A stretch of 63,958 nucleotides of DNA from positions 24,348 to 88,305 of the forward strand of contig NZ_JAANOG010000012.1 in assembly GCF_019923745.1 (NCBI RefSeq), written 5' to 3'. How positions within the stretch are numbered: the stretch's first letter is position 1; every line of letters begins with the position of its first letter. Source of the stretch: Aquirufa aurantiipilula. GTDB taxonomy: Bacteria > Bacteroidota > Bacteroidia > Cytophagales > Spirosomataceae. Shown in pieces: positions 28,122 to 37,812 of this stretch. The translations under genes and the position numbers were made by a program. The notes beneath the pieces are model-generated. The model did no database searches and had not been told where the DNA came from. It saw only the letters and a list, made by a program, of their open reading frames with translations.

Positions 28122-29003
28122 CTAAGCAGATAAAGCCTCTGCACCACCTACGATCTCTAGGATCTCGTTGGTAATAGCGGCTTGGCGTGAACGGTTATAC
28201 TCTAATTTCAAAGCTTTAATCAATTCACCGGCATTGTCCGTAGCCTTATCCATGGCCGTCATACGAGCTCCATGCTCAGAAGCATTGGACTCTAATAAAG
28301 CACGGAAGATGGACAATTTGATGGATTTTGGAATCAACTCGTTGATGATTTCCGCTTCTGATGGTTCGAAAATGTAATCCACAGCAGAAGGTTTTACATC
28401 ACCTGTATTGCTTTCTTGCAAAGGCAATAATTGTTCGGTACGAATGATTTGAGTGGCTACGTTTTTGAATTCGTTGAAAACGATTTCTACCACGTCATAT
28501 TGTTTCTCCGCAAATCCATTCAATACTTCTTCTCCAATCAAACGCGCATTGCCAAAATTCAATTTGGTGTAAATATCTTGGTGCTCAGCGTTTAGCTTAT
28601 AGCCTCTACGACCTAAATATTCACCACCTTTTTTACCCAATGGCATTACAGTTACTTGACCTGCTTGGTGCAAAGTCGCATATTTTTGCTGAATTAAAGC
28701 GATGGTTGCTTTACCAATGTTCGCATTAAAAGCACCACATAGACCACGGTCAGAAGTTACCACCAAGATCAATACGTTTTTAATATCACGTACTTCTGTG
28801 AATGGATTCTCTTTTCCTGCATCCGTACGTCCTGATACTGTCGCAATCATTTCTGATAACTTCTTAGAATAAGGGCGCATTTGGACAATGGCATCAGTGG
28901 CACGACGCAACTTCGCTGCCGAAACCATTTTCATGGCTTTGGTGATTTGTTGCGTCGAATTAACTGAAACGATTCTATTTCTTACTTCTTTTAAGGAAGC
29001 CAT
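28122..29003 (-). CDS. atpG: ATP synthase gamma subunit
   Basis: 293 residues. The N-terminal helix begins MASLKEVRNRIVSVNSTQQITKAMKMV and the C-terminal helix contains ARMTAMDKATDNAGELI and LEYNRSRQAAITNEILEIVGGAEAL, both hallmarks of the rotor gamma subunit. VTSDRGLCGAFN lies near residues 82-93. It couples proton flow through F0 to catalysis in F1. It lies 14 bp after atpA on the same strand. Genes for the delta, a, b and c subunits are not adjacent in this window. Confidence 0.95.
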   Translation of the reverse strand: MASLKEVRNRIVSVNSTQQITKAMKMVSAAKLRRATDAIVQMRPYSKKLSEMIATVSGRTDAGKENPFTEVRDIKNVLILVVTSDRGLCGAFNANIGKATIALIQQKYATLHQAGQVTVMPLGKKGGEYLGRRGYKLNAEHQDIYTKLNFGNARLIGEEVLNGFAEKQYDVVEIVFNEFKNVATQIIRTEQLLPLQESNTGDVKPSAVDYIFEPSEAEIINELIPKSIKLSIFRALLESNASEHGARMTAMDKATDNAGELIKALKLEYNRSRQAAITNEILEIVGGAEALSA

Positions 29004-29017
29004 ACGATTCTAATTTT

Positions 29018-30598
29018 TTAAACTGCGTATTTAGCTGCTACTTCATTTCCTACACGCTTCAGTGTAGCTGTCAAGGTATCATCAAATTTACCTGCTCCTA
29101 AAGCATCTAATGTTGCTTTTTCAGTGGCACGTAATACTTGGATGAAATCTTTTTCAAATTCACGTACTTTCTCTACTGGTACTTTATCCAAGTTACCTGT
29201 AGTAGCCAAGTAAATCATAGCTACTTGATCTTCTACACGTTGTGGAGAGAATTGAGGTTGTTTCAACATCTCTAAGTTACGACGACCACGGTCAATCGTT
29301 AATTTAGTAGAAGCATCCAAATCAGAACCAAACTTAGCGAATGCTTCCAATTCACGGAATTGAGCTTGATCTAATTTTAAGGTACCAGCAACTTTCTTCA
29401 TTGACTTAATCTGTGCATTACCACCTACACGTGATACCGAGATACCTACGTTGATCGCTGGACGAATACCTGCGTTGAACAAGTTAGACTCCAAGAAGAT
29501 CTGACCATCTGTAATCGAAATTACGTTGGTAGGGATATAAGCAGAAACGTCACCTGCTTGTGTTTCAATGATTGGAAGAGCTGTTAAGCTACCACCACCT
29601 TTTACCAAGTGCTTGATAGAATCTGGTAAGTCATTCATTGACTGAGCAATGGCATCCGAAGCATTCACTTTAGCTGCACGCTCCAATAAACGAGAGTGAA
29701 GGTAGAATACGTCACCTGGATATGCTTCACGTCCTGGTGGGCGACGAAGTAATAGGGACACTTCACGATAAGCTACGGCTTGCTTAGAAAGGTCATCATA
29801 AACAACCAAAGCAGCACGACCTGTATCACGGAAGAATTCACCAATTGCTGCACCAGTAAATGGAGCGTAGAATTGCATTGGAGCTGGATCAGCAGCACTC
29901 GCCGAAACGATTACCGTATACTCCATAGCACCTGCTTTACGCAATGTTTGCTCTACTTGTTTGATGGTAGAAGCTTTCTGACCGATGGCTACATAGATAC
30001 AGAAAACTGGCTCACCTTTATCGTAAAATTCTTTTTGATTAATAATCGTATCGATACAAACAGCTGTTTTACCTGTTTGACGGTCACCAATAACTAACTC
30101 ACGTTGACCACGTCCTACTGGGATCATGGCATCAATCGCTTTGATACCTGTTTGAAGAGGTTCTGTTACAGGTTGACGGAAAATTACCCCTGGGGCTTTA
30201 CGCTCCAATGGCATTTCGTATAAATCTCCAGTGATAGGACCATTACCGTCGATAGGCTCACCTAATGTGTTTACTACACGACCTAAAATACCATCACCCA
30301 CTTTAACCGAAGCAATTAACTTGGTTCTCTTTACGGTATCACCCTCTTTTACCAAAGTGGATTCGCCTAATAATACGGCTCCCACATTGTCTTCTTCTAG
30401 GTTCAATGCCAATGCTTTAAGTCCGTTTTCAAAAACGATCAACTCACCTGCTTGTACATTGGATAACCCGTAAATACGAGCCACACCATCACCCACTTGG
30501 AGTACGGTACCTACTTCTTCTAATTCTGCTTGGGTCTTAGCCTGAGATAATTGCTCCCTAAGGATGGCTGAAACTTCGTCTGGTCTTACTGATGCCAT
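29018..30598 (-). CDS. atpA: ATP synthase alpha subunit
   Basis: 526 residues, normal for the family. It contains the P-loop GDRQTGKT (about 169-176), [11 protein letters not shown], and the conserved [15 protein letters not shown] segment with the arginine finger. The N-terminus [17 protein letters not shown] is typical. It is the first gene of the minus-strand unit atpA-atpG-DUF2911. Upstream lies a divergent FKBP gene rather than atpH, so this F1 pair is separate from the rest of the ATP synthase genes, at least locally. Confidence 0.96.
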   Translation of the reverse strand: MASVRPDEVSAILREQLSQAKTQAELEEVGTVLQVGDGVARIYGLSNVQAGELIVFENGLKALALNLEEDNVGAVLLGESTLVKEGDTVKRTKLIASVKVGDGILGRVVNTLGEPIDGNGPITGDLYEMPLERKAPGVIFRQPVTEPLQTGIKAIDAMIPVGRGQRELVIGDRQTGKTAVCIDTIINQKEFYDKGEPVFCIYVAIGQKASTIKQVEQTLRKAGAMEYTVIVSASAADPAPMQFYAPFTGAAIGEFFRDTGRAALVVYDDLSKQAVAYREVSLLLRRPPGREAYPGDVFYLHSRLLERAAKVNASDAIAQSMNDLPDSIKHLVKGGGSLTALPIIETQAGDVSAYIPTNVISITDGQIFLESNLFNAGIRPAINVGISVSRVGGNAQIKSMKKVAGTLKLDQAQFRELEAFAKFGSDLDASTKLTIDRGRRNLEMLKQPQFSPQRVEDQVAMIYLATTGNLDKVPVEKVREFEKDFIQVLRATEKATLDALGAGKFDDTLTATLKRVGNEVAAKYAV

Positions 30599-30656
30599 GT
30601 TAAAATGGAGTTTTCTGGGATGTTAAATACTTATTTTGAACTAAATTTTCGGGTGC

Positions 30657-30664
30657 AAAATTAG
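30657..30664 (-). promoter_or_regulatory. Putative -7 element for atpA
   Basis: On the minus strand TAATTTTG matches TAnnTTTG, about 60 bp before the atpA ATG. Confidence 0.5.
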
Positions 30665-30800
30665 TTATGAAATTTCAATATTCCCATAACTATTGCAAAA
30701 AATGTATGAATTCATAAGACTTTTTTTAGATACTTACCGTTAGGTCATTATCCGTTCCGTTAAATGGCGTTAAAATAATTGAGATAGAGCCATTTTTCTG

Positions 30801-30808
30801 TATCTTAG
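30801..30808 (+). promoter_or_regulatory. Putative promoter for the FKBP gene
   Basis: TATCTTAG resembles the -7 element TAnnTTTG, and a TTG lies 19 bp upstream (30779-30781), close to the -33 spacing known for Bacteroidota. The ATG follows 30 bp later. Confidence 0.4.
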
Positions 30809-30838
30809 AGCCTTTGTTTGACTATATTAATAAATTCT

Positions 30839-31615
30839 ATGAAATTTCCATTGACACGATTAACAACAATTCTTACGCTAACAGTTCTATCATTTTCCAC
30901 TTTTGCTCAGACAAAACCTGCTACCAAAGCGAAAGTAGCTGCTAAACCTGCTGCTGCAGCTCCTAAAGTGAAATCAGCTAACCATTCTGGCGCTCATTTT
31001 GCTAGTACCTTGGATTCTGTTTCCTATGCTGTAGGAGTTTTAGTTGCTCAAAATTTCAAATCACAAAATGTGGTCTTAAATCCTGAAACCGTAGCCAAAG
31101 GTTTTGCCGCAGCTACACAAGGTAGCACTTTAAGCCTCAGCGAACAAGAATGCCAAAAAGTAGTCAATAATTTCATGATGCGTAATCAAGAAAGACAAAT
31201 GGCAGAAGGAGCCAAACAATATTTGCCTAATAAAGAAGCTGGGGAAAAGTTTTTAGCTGAAAACAAAAAGAAAGCAGGAGTGTTAGTAACCCCAAGTGGT
31301 TTACAATACGAAATCATTAAGGCTGGAGATGGTCCTAAACCTACTTCCGCCGACAAAGTAAAAACCCATTATCATGGAACTCTGATTGATGGCACCGTGT
31401 TTGATTCTTCTGTGGATCGTGGTGAGCCAATTTCTTTTCCAGTTACGGGTGTAATACCAGGTTGGGTAGAAGCTTTGCAAATGATGACTGTAGGTTCTAA
31501 ATGGAAACTTTACATTCCTCAAGAACTTGCTTATGGAATCCGCGGTGGTGGAGCAGCCATTAAACCCTATTCTGCTTTAATTTTTGAAGTAGAATTGATT
31601 GCTATCGAAAAATAA
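30839..31615 (+). CDS. FKBP-type peptidyl-prolyl cis-trans isomerase
   Basis: The ATG at 30839 gives a signal peptide ending at FSTFAQ; the longer frame adds only seven unlikely residues. An Ala/Lys/Pro-rich linker is followed by an FkpA/Mip-like N-terminal dimerisation region (LDSVSYAVGVLVAQNFKSQ) and a C-terminal FKBP domain. That domain shows GLQYEIIKAGDGPKP, VKTHYHGTLIDGTVFDSS, VIPGWVEALQMM, and LAYGIRGGGAAIKPYSALIFEVEL. It catalyses prolyl isomerisation and probably acts as a periplasmic folding helper. The processing protease gene follows after 18 bp. Confidence 0.92.
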   Translation: MKFPLTRLTTILTLTVLSFSTFAQTKPATKAKVAAKPAAAAPKVKSANHSGAHFASTLDSVSYAVGVLVAQNFKSQNVVLNPETVAKGFAAATQGSTLSLSEQECQKVVNNFMMRNQERQMAEGAKQYLPNKEAGEKFLAENKKKAGVLVTPSGLQYEIIKAGDGPKPTSADKVKTHYHGTLIDGTVFDSSVDRGEPISFPVTGVIPGWVEALQMMTVGSKWKLYIPQELAYGIRGGGAAIKPYSALIFEVELIAIEK

Positions 31616-31633
31616 CATAACGCATCTCGGTAT

Positions 31634-33763
31634 ATGAAAAAGATACTGCCTATTTTAATCCCTCTATCACTTTTGGTGGTATTGTTTTTGCACGGCAAAA
31701 ACCAGACTAGCTTCCCATCCACCAAATCTTTGGTGTATCAGGAAGGTGATTTACAACCTACCGATACCCAGCGTAAGGTGGAGCGATTGGTTTTTGGCAT
31801 CTTAAGTAACTACCATTACCGCAAGATTCCAGTGAACGACTCATTATCTTCTAAAATCTATGATGCTTATTTAAAAGAGCTTGATCCTAATAAGGTGTTC
31901 TTTTTAGCTTCTGATATGGAAGAATTAGAGAAATACCGCTTGACCATAGATGATCAATTGAATGATGGAGATTTGACTTCAGCATTTGCGATTTACAACC
32001 GCTATCAGCAACGCATGAAGGAGCGCTATGCCTACATTGATCAAATCTTGCAAAAGATACCCGATTTTACAGTAGATGAGAATTACCAGCCTGGTCGCGA
32101 GAAAGCAAAATATGCTGCCTCAAAGGAAGAGCTAAATGATTTTTGGCGTAAAGATGTCAAAAGACAATTGTTGGACTGGAGGATATCCGGAAAAGCAGAT
32201 ACCACTGCTTTACGTGAATTGAAAGAGCGTTACAAGCGCTCCGAAAAATACATGGCGCGTACTCGCTCGGAAGATGTTTTCCAAGTATTCATGAATGCTT
32301 ACACAGAAAGTATTGACCCACATACTTCTTACATGATTCCTCGCACAGCGCAGGCTTTCAATACCGACATGGCACAAAGCTTTGAAGGAATTGGTGCTAC
32401 GCTTCGTTTGGAAGGAGATTATGTGACCATACAAGATTTAATTCCAGGTGGTCCGGCATTCAGAAGTAAGCAAATCAATCCTAAAGACCGCATTATTGGA
32501 GTAGCGCAAGGTGACGATGGTAGTTTTGTGGATGTAATTGGCTGGTTTACGGATGATGCAGTCAAGCTAATTCGTGGGCCGAAAAACACCGTAGTTCGTT
32601 TGAAGTTATTGCCAGCAGGAGCTGGTGCAGGTTCTCCAGGAAATGAAGTGCGACTGGTACGTGAGAAAATTAAATTGGAAGAGCAAACGGCTAAAAAAGA
32701 AATTTTGACTTATAACCAAGGGGATAAGAAAATCAAATTAGGTTTAATCACCATCCCAATGTTCTACCGGGATTTTGAAGGAGCTCGCAAAAGAGAGTCT
32801 GATTTTAAATCTACTTCGGCTGATGTGAAGAAATTCTTAACAGAGTTTAAGTCGGAAGGGGTAGATGGTTTGATCATTGACTTACGTAATAATGGTGGAG
32901 GTTCATTGATTGAAGCTGTCGATTTAACAGGCTTATTCATACCCAAAGGCCCGGTGGTGCAAAGAAAACAATCCGATGGAAAGATTACGCAAGAAGTAGA
33001 TAAAGACCCAGAGCAATTCTACGATGGTCCTATGGCGGTGTTAATTAACCGTTTCTCTGCTTCGGCATCAGAAATTTTTGCCGCTGCTATTCAAGACTAT
33101 AAGCGTGGAATTATTGTAGGAGAACAATCCTATGGTAAAGGTACGGTGCAGTCGGTGGTGGATTTAGATAATTACATGAATAACGAGAAAGAGCCTGTAG
33201 GTCAATTGAAAATTACCTTGGAGAAATTCTATCGTATAAATGGTAGTTCCACCCAACATAAAGGTGTAAGTCCTGACTTTGCATTGCCTTCGGCATTTTC
33301 CGCAGAAGAGTTTGGCGAGAGTTCCCAACCGAGTGCATTGCCTTGGGATATGATTTCCCCGACCAATTATCAAATTACATCCAACATAAATCCCGGATTA
33401 ATCAATAAGATGCAGGCTAGCTTCCAGGCTCGTTTGAAAACGAAACCTGATTTGATCAAATTGAAGGATGATTTTGAGCGTTGGAAGAAAATCAAAGAAT
33501 TGAATTCTATTTCTTTACAATTCGATAAGCGGAAGAAAGAATTGGATGATCAAAAGAAAAAGCCTGATGAGTCGCAAGCAGTAATGGATAATATTGCAGG
33601 TTCCGCAGCAGATACTCCTGAAGGTGAAAAAGATAAAAAATCATCTACAGCAGATAAGCATGCCAAAGATGTCTATTTAAAAGAAACACAACAATTATTG
33701 GCAGACTGGGTCTTAGGACCATTACCTACCAAAGTAGCAGCTAAACCTGCAGCAAAGAAATAA
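31634..33763 (+). CDS. prc: Carboxy-terminal processing (tail-specific) protease, S41 family
   Basis: 709 residues with an N-terminal membrane or signal segment (ILPILIPLSLLVVLFLHG). Order: N-terminal helical domain (RLVFGILSNYHYRK, LDPNKVFFLASDME), PDZ domain (about 250-320), then the S41 catalytic core. The nucleophile Ser lies in RFSASASEIF (about 475) and the Lys in GEQSYGKGTVQ (about 501). The C-terminal ~170 residues are Lys-rich and match the tail-specific protease extension (DUF3340-like). It degrades or trims periplasmic proteins from their C-termini. The stop codon overlaps the next start by one base (TAATG). Confidence 0.92.
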   Translation: MKKILPILIPLSLLVVLFLHGKNQTSFPSTKSLVYQEGDLQPTDTQRKVERLVFGILSNYHYRKIPVNDSLSSKIYDAYLKELDPNKVFFLASDMEELEKYRLTIDDQLNDGDLTSAFAIYNRYQQRMKERYAYIDQILQKIPDFTVDENYQPGREKAKYAASKEELNDFWRKDVKRQLLDWRISGKADTTALRELKERYKRSEKYMARTRSEDVFQVFMNAYTESIDPHTSYMIPRTAQAFNTDMAQSFEGIGATLRLEGDYVTIQDLIPGGPAFRSKQINPKDRIIGVAQGDDGSFVDVIGWFTDDAVKLIRGPKNTVVRLKLLPAGAGAGSPGNEVRLVREKIKLEEQTAKKEILTYNQGDKKIKLGLITIPMFYRDFEGARKRESDFKSTSADVKKFLTEFKSEGVDGLIIDLRNNGGGSLIEAVDLTGLFIPKGPVVQRKQSDGKITQEVDKDPEQFYDGPMAVLINRFSASASEIFAAAIQDYKRGIIVGEQSYGKGTVQSVVDLDNYMNNEKEPVGQLKITLEKFYRINGSSTQHKGVSPDFALPSAFSAEEFGESSQPSALPWDMISPTNYQITSNINPGLINKMQASFQARLKTKPDLIKLKDDFERWKKIKELNSISLQFDKRKKELDDQKKKPDESQAVMDNIAGSAADTPEGEKDKKSSTADKHAKDVYLKETQQLLADWVLGPLPTKVAAKPAAKK

Positions 33764-34563
33764 TGGATGATTTAGCAAAAATTTTAGAGCAATCATTACC
33801 TGTGGTTCGTGAAACAGGCCAATGGATACAATCCATGGTCAATCAGATAGCCATTGAACATATTCAGTACAAAGGCAAAAACGATTTAGTCTCTTTTGTA
33901 GATCAAACAGCAGAGGCAAGATTGAAAGAAAGCTTGTCAAACATTTTTCCAGAAGCAGGATTCATAGCTGAAGAGTCGGCTTCTGATTTCTCAGAAGTTG
34001 GGGATGGTTATTATTGGGTAATTGATCCTTTGGATGGAACGACCAATTTCTTGCATCAATTGCCTATTTATGCGGTTTCTGTTGGTTTGATTTATCAAAA
34101 GCAACCAGTATTAGGTATGATTTATGAGCCTAATCGGGATGAACTGTTTTACGCTGTCAAAGGAGCAGGGGCACATTTGAATGGTTTGCCTATTCAGGTT
34201 TCATCACAGCCAACTTTGGAAAAGAGTTTATTAGCAACGGGTTTCCCTTACCATGATTTTTCCTATCAAGATAAATATTTAACCCTCTTGAAGGAACTCA
34301 TGCAAAAAAGTCATGGTTTGAGACGTATGGGCGCTGCCGCCATTGATCTAGCTTATACTGCCTGCGGTCGATTTGAAGGCTTTTTTGAAGCTAATTTGAA
34401 ACCTTGGGATGTAGCAGCAGGTAAAATCATCATTGAAGAAGCAGGAGGGAGGGTGACCAACTTTTCAGGTGGTTCCGATGTGATTTTTACGGGTCAAATT
34501 ATTGGCGCAGGGGCTATATTTGAAGAATTTTTAGGAACTTTGCAGATGCATTGGAAAAACTAA
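33763..34563 (+). CDS. suhB: Inositol monophosphatase family protein
   Basis: 266 residues. Metal-binding signature motifs of the family are present: EES (70-72), DPLDGTTN (88-95) and WDVAAG (215-220). It needs Mg2+ and dephosphorylates inositol-1-phosphate or a related sugar phosphate; in some bacteria SuhB also acts in rRNA transcription. Which applies here cannot be told from sequence. Translational coupling to the upstream protease is suggested by the one-base overlap. Confidence 0.9.
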   Translation: MDDLAKILEQSLPVVRETGQWIQSMVNQIAIEHIQYKGKNDLVSFVDQTAEARLKESLSNIFPEAGFIAEESASDFSEVGDGYYWVIDPLDGTTNFLHQLPIYAVSVGLIYQKQPVLGMIYEPNRDELFYAVKGAGAHLNGLPIQVSSQPTLEKSLLATGFPYHDFSYQDKYLTLLKELMQKSHGLRRMGAAAIDLAYTACGRFEGFFEANLKPWDVAAGKIIIEEAGGRVTNFSGGSDVIFTGQIIGAGAIFEEFLGTLQMHWKN

Positions 34564-34570
34564 TCCGCTC

Positions 34571-34723
34571 ATGGAAAAAATCGTCATCGGTCTCGTATTT
34601 GTAGGAGCTCTTGTTTACCTAGGGAGAATGGTCTATCGGATGTTTTTTTCCAAACAAGTGGGTTGTGCCAAAGGTTGCGGAACTTGTTCAGCAATGCCCA
34701 CGGAAACCAACAATCCCGTTTAA
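34571..34723 (+). CDS. Small Cys-rich membrane protein, FeoB-associated type
   Basis: A 50-residue product, MEKIVIGLVFVGALVYLGRM onward: one N-terminal membrane helix (about 4-19), a basic patch (VYRMFFSK), then a cluster GCAKGCGTCS. The layout matches the FeoB-associated Cys-rich membrane protein family (one helix, C-x3-C-x2-C), though no feoB is nearby. It starts 7 bp after the monophosphatase stop and ends 3 bp before the ABC transporter start, so it is part of the operon. The Cys cluster could bind iron or another soft metal; this is inference. Confidence 0.75.
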   Translation: MEKIVIGLVFVGALVYLGRMVYRMFFSKQVGCAKGCGTCSAMPTETNNPV

Positions 34724-34726
34724 GCT

Positions 34727-36484
34727 TTGAAAGAGACGTCCAGCGGTAAAATAGTCGACTTACACATCATTCGCAGAATATATGGGTTTATCCAACCCTA
34801 TAAATTCCGTTTTTGGTTACTAGTATTTTTGATTCTTTGCATGGCAGGTGTTTCTCCTGTAGTCCCACTACTTATTCGTTATACGCTTGATCATTATGTC
34901 GATGTGACTCATATTCAAGATCTCTTGCGTATGTTTTTCATTATGCTTGCTGTATTGTTTTTACAAACAGGTTTACAATTTTCTACCAGTTATTTAGCGG
35001 GTTATTTAGGTCAAACGGTGATTCGGGACATTCGGGTAACCTTGTATCAAAAAATCATCAACCTTCGATTAGCTTTCTTCGATGCTACACCCATTGGTCG
35101 CTTAGTGACCAGAACTGTTTCTGATATTGAAACCTTGAACGATGTTTTTTCTGAAGGTCTAGCTTCCATTGCAGGGGATTTATTGCAATTGTTTTTGATT
35201 GTTGGCGTCATGTTTTATACCGATTGGCGTTTGACCTTGATCATTTTGGCCACAGTACCCTTCATGGTTTTGTCGACCTACATTTTCAAAGAACATATCA
35301 AAAAGTCCTTCAATGAAGTACGTTTAGCCGTAGCAAACTTAAATTCCTTTGTACAGGAACATATTTCAGGAATGATGATTGTGCAATTATTTCATGCGGA
35401 AAAAAGAGAATTAGTCAAATTTCAAGAAATCAACAAGGAACATCGGGATGCCAATATCAAGAGTATTTGGGCCTATTCTGTTTATTTTCCTGTGGCGGAT
35501 GTGATTGCAGCCGTGGGTACCGGTTTAGTAGTGTGGATGGCTTCTACTTATATTTTAAAAGAACAACAAAGCGTGGGGACTTTGACGGCCTTCATCATGT
35601 TTATTAACTTGTTTTTTAGACCCATCCGTATGTTGGCCGACAGATTCAATACCTTACAAATGGGAATTGTCTCTACAGAAAGGATTTTAACACTTTTGGA
35701 TTCAAAGGATTATATCCAAAATAATGGCACACATTTGGCAGATAAATTGGAAGGAAATGTGGAGTTTAAAGACGTGACATTTGCTTATAATGAACCAGAA
35801 TGGGTGGTTCGAAATGTGAGTTTCGAGGTTGAGGCCGGTAAAACTTTGGCCATTGTAGGTGCGACTGGGGCAGGTAAATCTTCCATCATAGGATTATTAA
35901 GTAGGATGTATGATTGTCAATCTGGTCAAATAATGATTGATGGCATTGCATTGACGGAGTATGAAATCGGAAGTTTACGAAAAAACATAGCCGTGGTATT
36001 GCAAGACGTATTTTTGTTCAGTTCAACCATTGCTTATAATATCAATTTAGGAGATGAATCCATCAGTCAAAATAAGATGGAGGAGGCGGCAAAAGCAGTA
36101 GGAGTGCATGATTTTATCATGTCATTACCAGGTGGATACCAGTATCAAGTGATGGAAAGAGGGGCAACCTTGAGTGTTGGTCAGCGACAATTGATATCAT
36201 TTGTTCGGGCCTTGGTGCACGACCCCAAGATTATTATTTTAGATGAGGCTACATCTTCGGTAGATACAGAAACAGAATTGATGATTCAGGAGGCTATAGC
36301 TACTTTAATGAAAGGACGTACTGCGGTAGTGATTGCTCATCGATTATCGACAATACGACATGCTCACCAGATTTTAGTGATGGACAAAGGGGAAATTAAA
36401 GAACGAGGAAATCACGATAATTTGATTAAAAAAGACGGTTTATACGCTCAATTATATCATTTGCAATTTAGTAAAGCAGTTTAA
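34727..36484 (+). CDS. ABC exporter, fused membrane and ATPase domains
   Basis: 585 residues. The start is probably TTG (34727), since no ATG occurs in frame before residue 39, inside the first membrane helix. Six transmembrane segments lie within residues about 15-310. The nucleotide-binding domain has Walker A GATGAGKSS (about 378), Q-loop LQDVFLFS, signature LSVGQRQ (a variant of LSGGQ), Walker B IIILDEATSSVD (about 503) and the H-loop AHRLSTI. It resembles MsbA-like lipid or multidrug half-transporters that work as dimers; the substrate is unknown. It follows the Cys-rich small protein by 3 bp. Confidence 0.9.
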   Translation: MKETSSGKIVDLHIIRRIYGFIQPYKFRFWLLVFLILCMAGVSPVVPLLIRYTLDHYVDVTHIQDLLRMFFIMLAVLFLQTGLQFSTSYLAGYLGQTVIRDIRVTLYQKIINLRLAFFDATPIGRLVTRTVSDIETLNDVFSEGLASIAGDLLQLFLIVGVMFYTDWRLTLIILATVPFMVLSTYIFKEHIKKSFNEVRLAVANLNSFVQEHISGMMIVQLFHAEKRELVKFQEINKEHRDANIKSIWAYSVYFPVADVIAAVGTGLVVWMASTYILKEQQSVGTLTAFIMFINLFFRPIRMLADRFNTLQMGIVSTERILTLLDSKDYIQNNGTHLADKLEGNVEFKDVTFAYNEPEWVVRNVSFEVEAGKTLAIVGATGAGKSSIIGLLSRMYDCQSGQIMIDGIALTEYEIGSLRKNIAVVLQDVFLFSSTIAYNINLGDESISQNKMEEAAKAVGVHDFIMSLPGGYQYQVMERGATLSVGQRQLISFVRALVHDPKIIILDEATSSVDTETELMIQEAIATLMKGRTAVVIAHRLSTIRHAHQILVMDKGEIKERGNHDNLIKKDGLYAQLYHLQFSKAV

Positions 36485-36508
36485 TTCGGACGTACGCACA
36501 ATTATGAT

Positions 36509-36516
36509 TATCTTTG
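36509..36516 (+). promoter_or_regulatory. Strong -7 element directly before bamD
   Basis: TATCTTTG is a perfect TAnnTTTG match and ends only 7 bp before the bamD ATG. Transcription would start at or very near the start codon, giving a leaderless or nearly leaderless mRNA. Confidence 0.6.
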
Positions 36517-36523
36517 CGCTCTT

Positions 36524-37414
36524 ATGAAGTTGAAAAATTTAGTATTGATTCTTTCGGTAGCCATAATTGGCTTAAGTTCTTGTGGAAAATTTGAGAAATT
36601 CCGTAAGAGTGCCAGTGTACCTACCAAATACAAAGCTGCGGTAGATTATTATAAAAAGAAGGATTTTGCCAAAGCGGGCATACTTTTTGATGAAATTTTA
36701 CCTTTGTTGAAGGGTGATTCTACACAAGAATTAGCTACTTTTTATCAGGCTTATTGTGATTTCAACACAGGGAACTACACGCTAGCCAATTCTCATTTCA
36801 AGAAATTTGCAGAAGTATTTTCACGTAGTGAGTATGCGGAAGAAGCTATATACATGTCGGCATTTGCTTTGTATAAGGATTCTCCCAACTTCAATTTGGA
36901 CCAAACTGGGACCTTATCGGCCATCAACGAAATTCAGAGTTATTTAAATAATTATCCAGATACAAAGTTTAAAGAAGAGTGTAGTAATATCATTCGTGAG
37001 TTGCGTAAGAAATTAGAGCGTAAAGCCTACGAAAAAGCGCGTTTGTATTATAAAACATCACCTTTCAATATTGCTACATTGAAGTCTTCAGTAATTGAAA
37101 TCACCAATTTTCAACGAGATTTCCCTGATTCGGATTACAATGAAGAAATGGCTTATTTGAAAGTTTTATCTCAATTTGAGTTAGCGAATAGCACCATTGA
37201 GATGAAGCAAAAAGAACGTTACACAGATGCTTCGAAGTTTTATTTGGAGCTAGTGGATAAATATCCGAACAGCAATTATTTAAAATTGGCTGAGAAGATG
37301 TACACGAAAAGTATAGAAGAGGTAGCTCGAATCACCAAATTGGAAGATGAGTATAAGGCTGCCGTGGAAAAAGAGAAGGCAAAAACATCCAAATTGGCCA
37401 CCAGTCCTCAATAG
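36524..37414 (+). CDS. bamD: Outer membrane assembly lipoprotein BamD
   Basis: 296 residues with a lipoprotein signal peptide whose lipobox is LSSC (Cys 20). TPR-like helical pairs follow: YYKKKDFAKAGILFDEIL, ATFYQAYCDFNTGNYTLA, SEYAEEAIYMSAFALY and SNYLKLAEKMYTKS. BamD is the essential scaffold that holds BamA during outer membrane protein insertion. The neighbours rpoZ and DUF4835 form an order common in Bacteroidota, which supports the call. Confidence 0.9.
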   Translation: MKLKNLVLILSVAIIGLSSCGKFEKFRKSASVPTKYKAAVDYYKKKDFAKAGILFDEILPLLKGDSTQELATFYQAYCDFNTGNYTLANSHFKKFAEVFSRSEYAEEAIYMSAFALYKDSPNFNLDQTGTLSAINEIQSYLNNYPDTKFKEECSNIIRELRKKLERKAYEKARLYYKTSPFNIATLKSSVIEITNFQRDFPDSDYNEEMAYLKVLSQFELANSTIEMKQKERYTDASKFYLELVDKYPNSNYLKLAEKMYTKSIEEVARITKLEDEYKAAVEKEKAKTSKLATSPQ

Positions 37415-37434
37415 TTTTTACCAAAAATTTAGTC

Positions 37435-37442
37435 TAAATTTG
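37435..37442 (+). promoter_or_regulatory. -7 element for rpoZ
   Basis: TAAATTTG matches TAnnTTTG and lies 19 bp before the ATG, just after the bamD stop codon, so rpoZ can be transcribed on its own. Confidence 0.55.
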
Positions 37443-37461
37443 CAATCTTAAATTTATAGAG

Positions 37462-37788
37462 ATGTCTAAGATCCAAACAAACCCATCGATCATCACCCGT
37501 GATGTTGATAAAATTGCCGAAAAGACGGGAAATGTGTATGAATCAATTTCCATTATTTCGCAAAGAGCGCGTCAAATCTCTAGTAAGATGAAGGAAGAAT
37601 TATCAGGTAAACTTTCTGAGTTTGCTTCCTCTGTAGATAATTTAGAGGAGATATTTGAGAACCGCGAGCAAATTGAAATTTCCAAATATTACGAGCGTAT
37701 GCCTAAGCCATCGGCTTTAGCTATCGACGACTTTATGGCTGATAAAGTTGATTTTCGTATCCGTGAGGAAGGTACAGACGAAAAATAA
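37462..37788 (+). CDS. rpoZ: RNA polymerase omega subunit, Bacteroidota type
   Basis: 108 residues. The motif TGNVYESISIISQRARQIS (about 23-41) is the Rpb6/omega core that clamps the beta' C-terminus. The rest is the Bacteroidota-type extension (KPSALAIDDFMADKVDFR). It promotes RNA polymerase assembly. It sits between bamD and the DUF4835 gene and has its own -7 element. Confidence 0.88.
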   Translation: MSKIQTNPSIITRDVDKIAEKTGNVYESISIISQRARQISSKMKEELSGKLSEFASSVDNLEEIFENREQIEISKYYERMPKPSALAIDDFMADKVDFRIREEGTDEK

Positions 37789-37812
37789 TTTTATTTCGTT
37801 TGATTTCTAACC

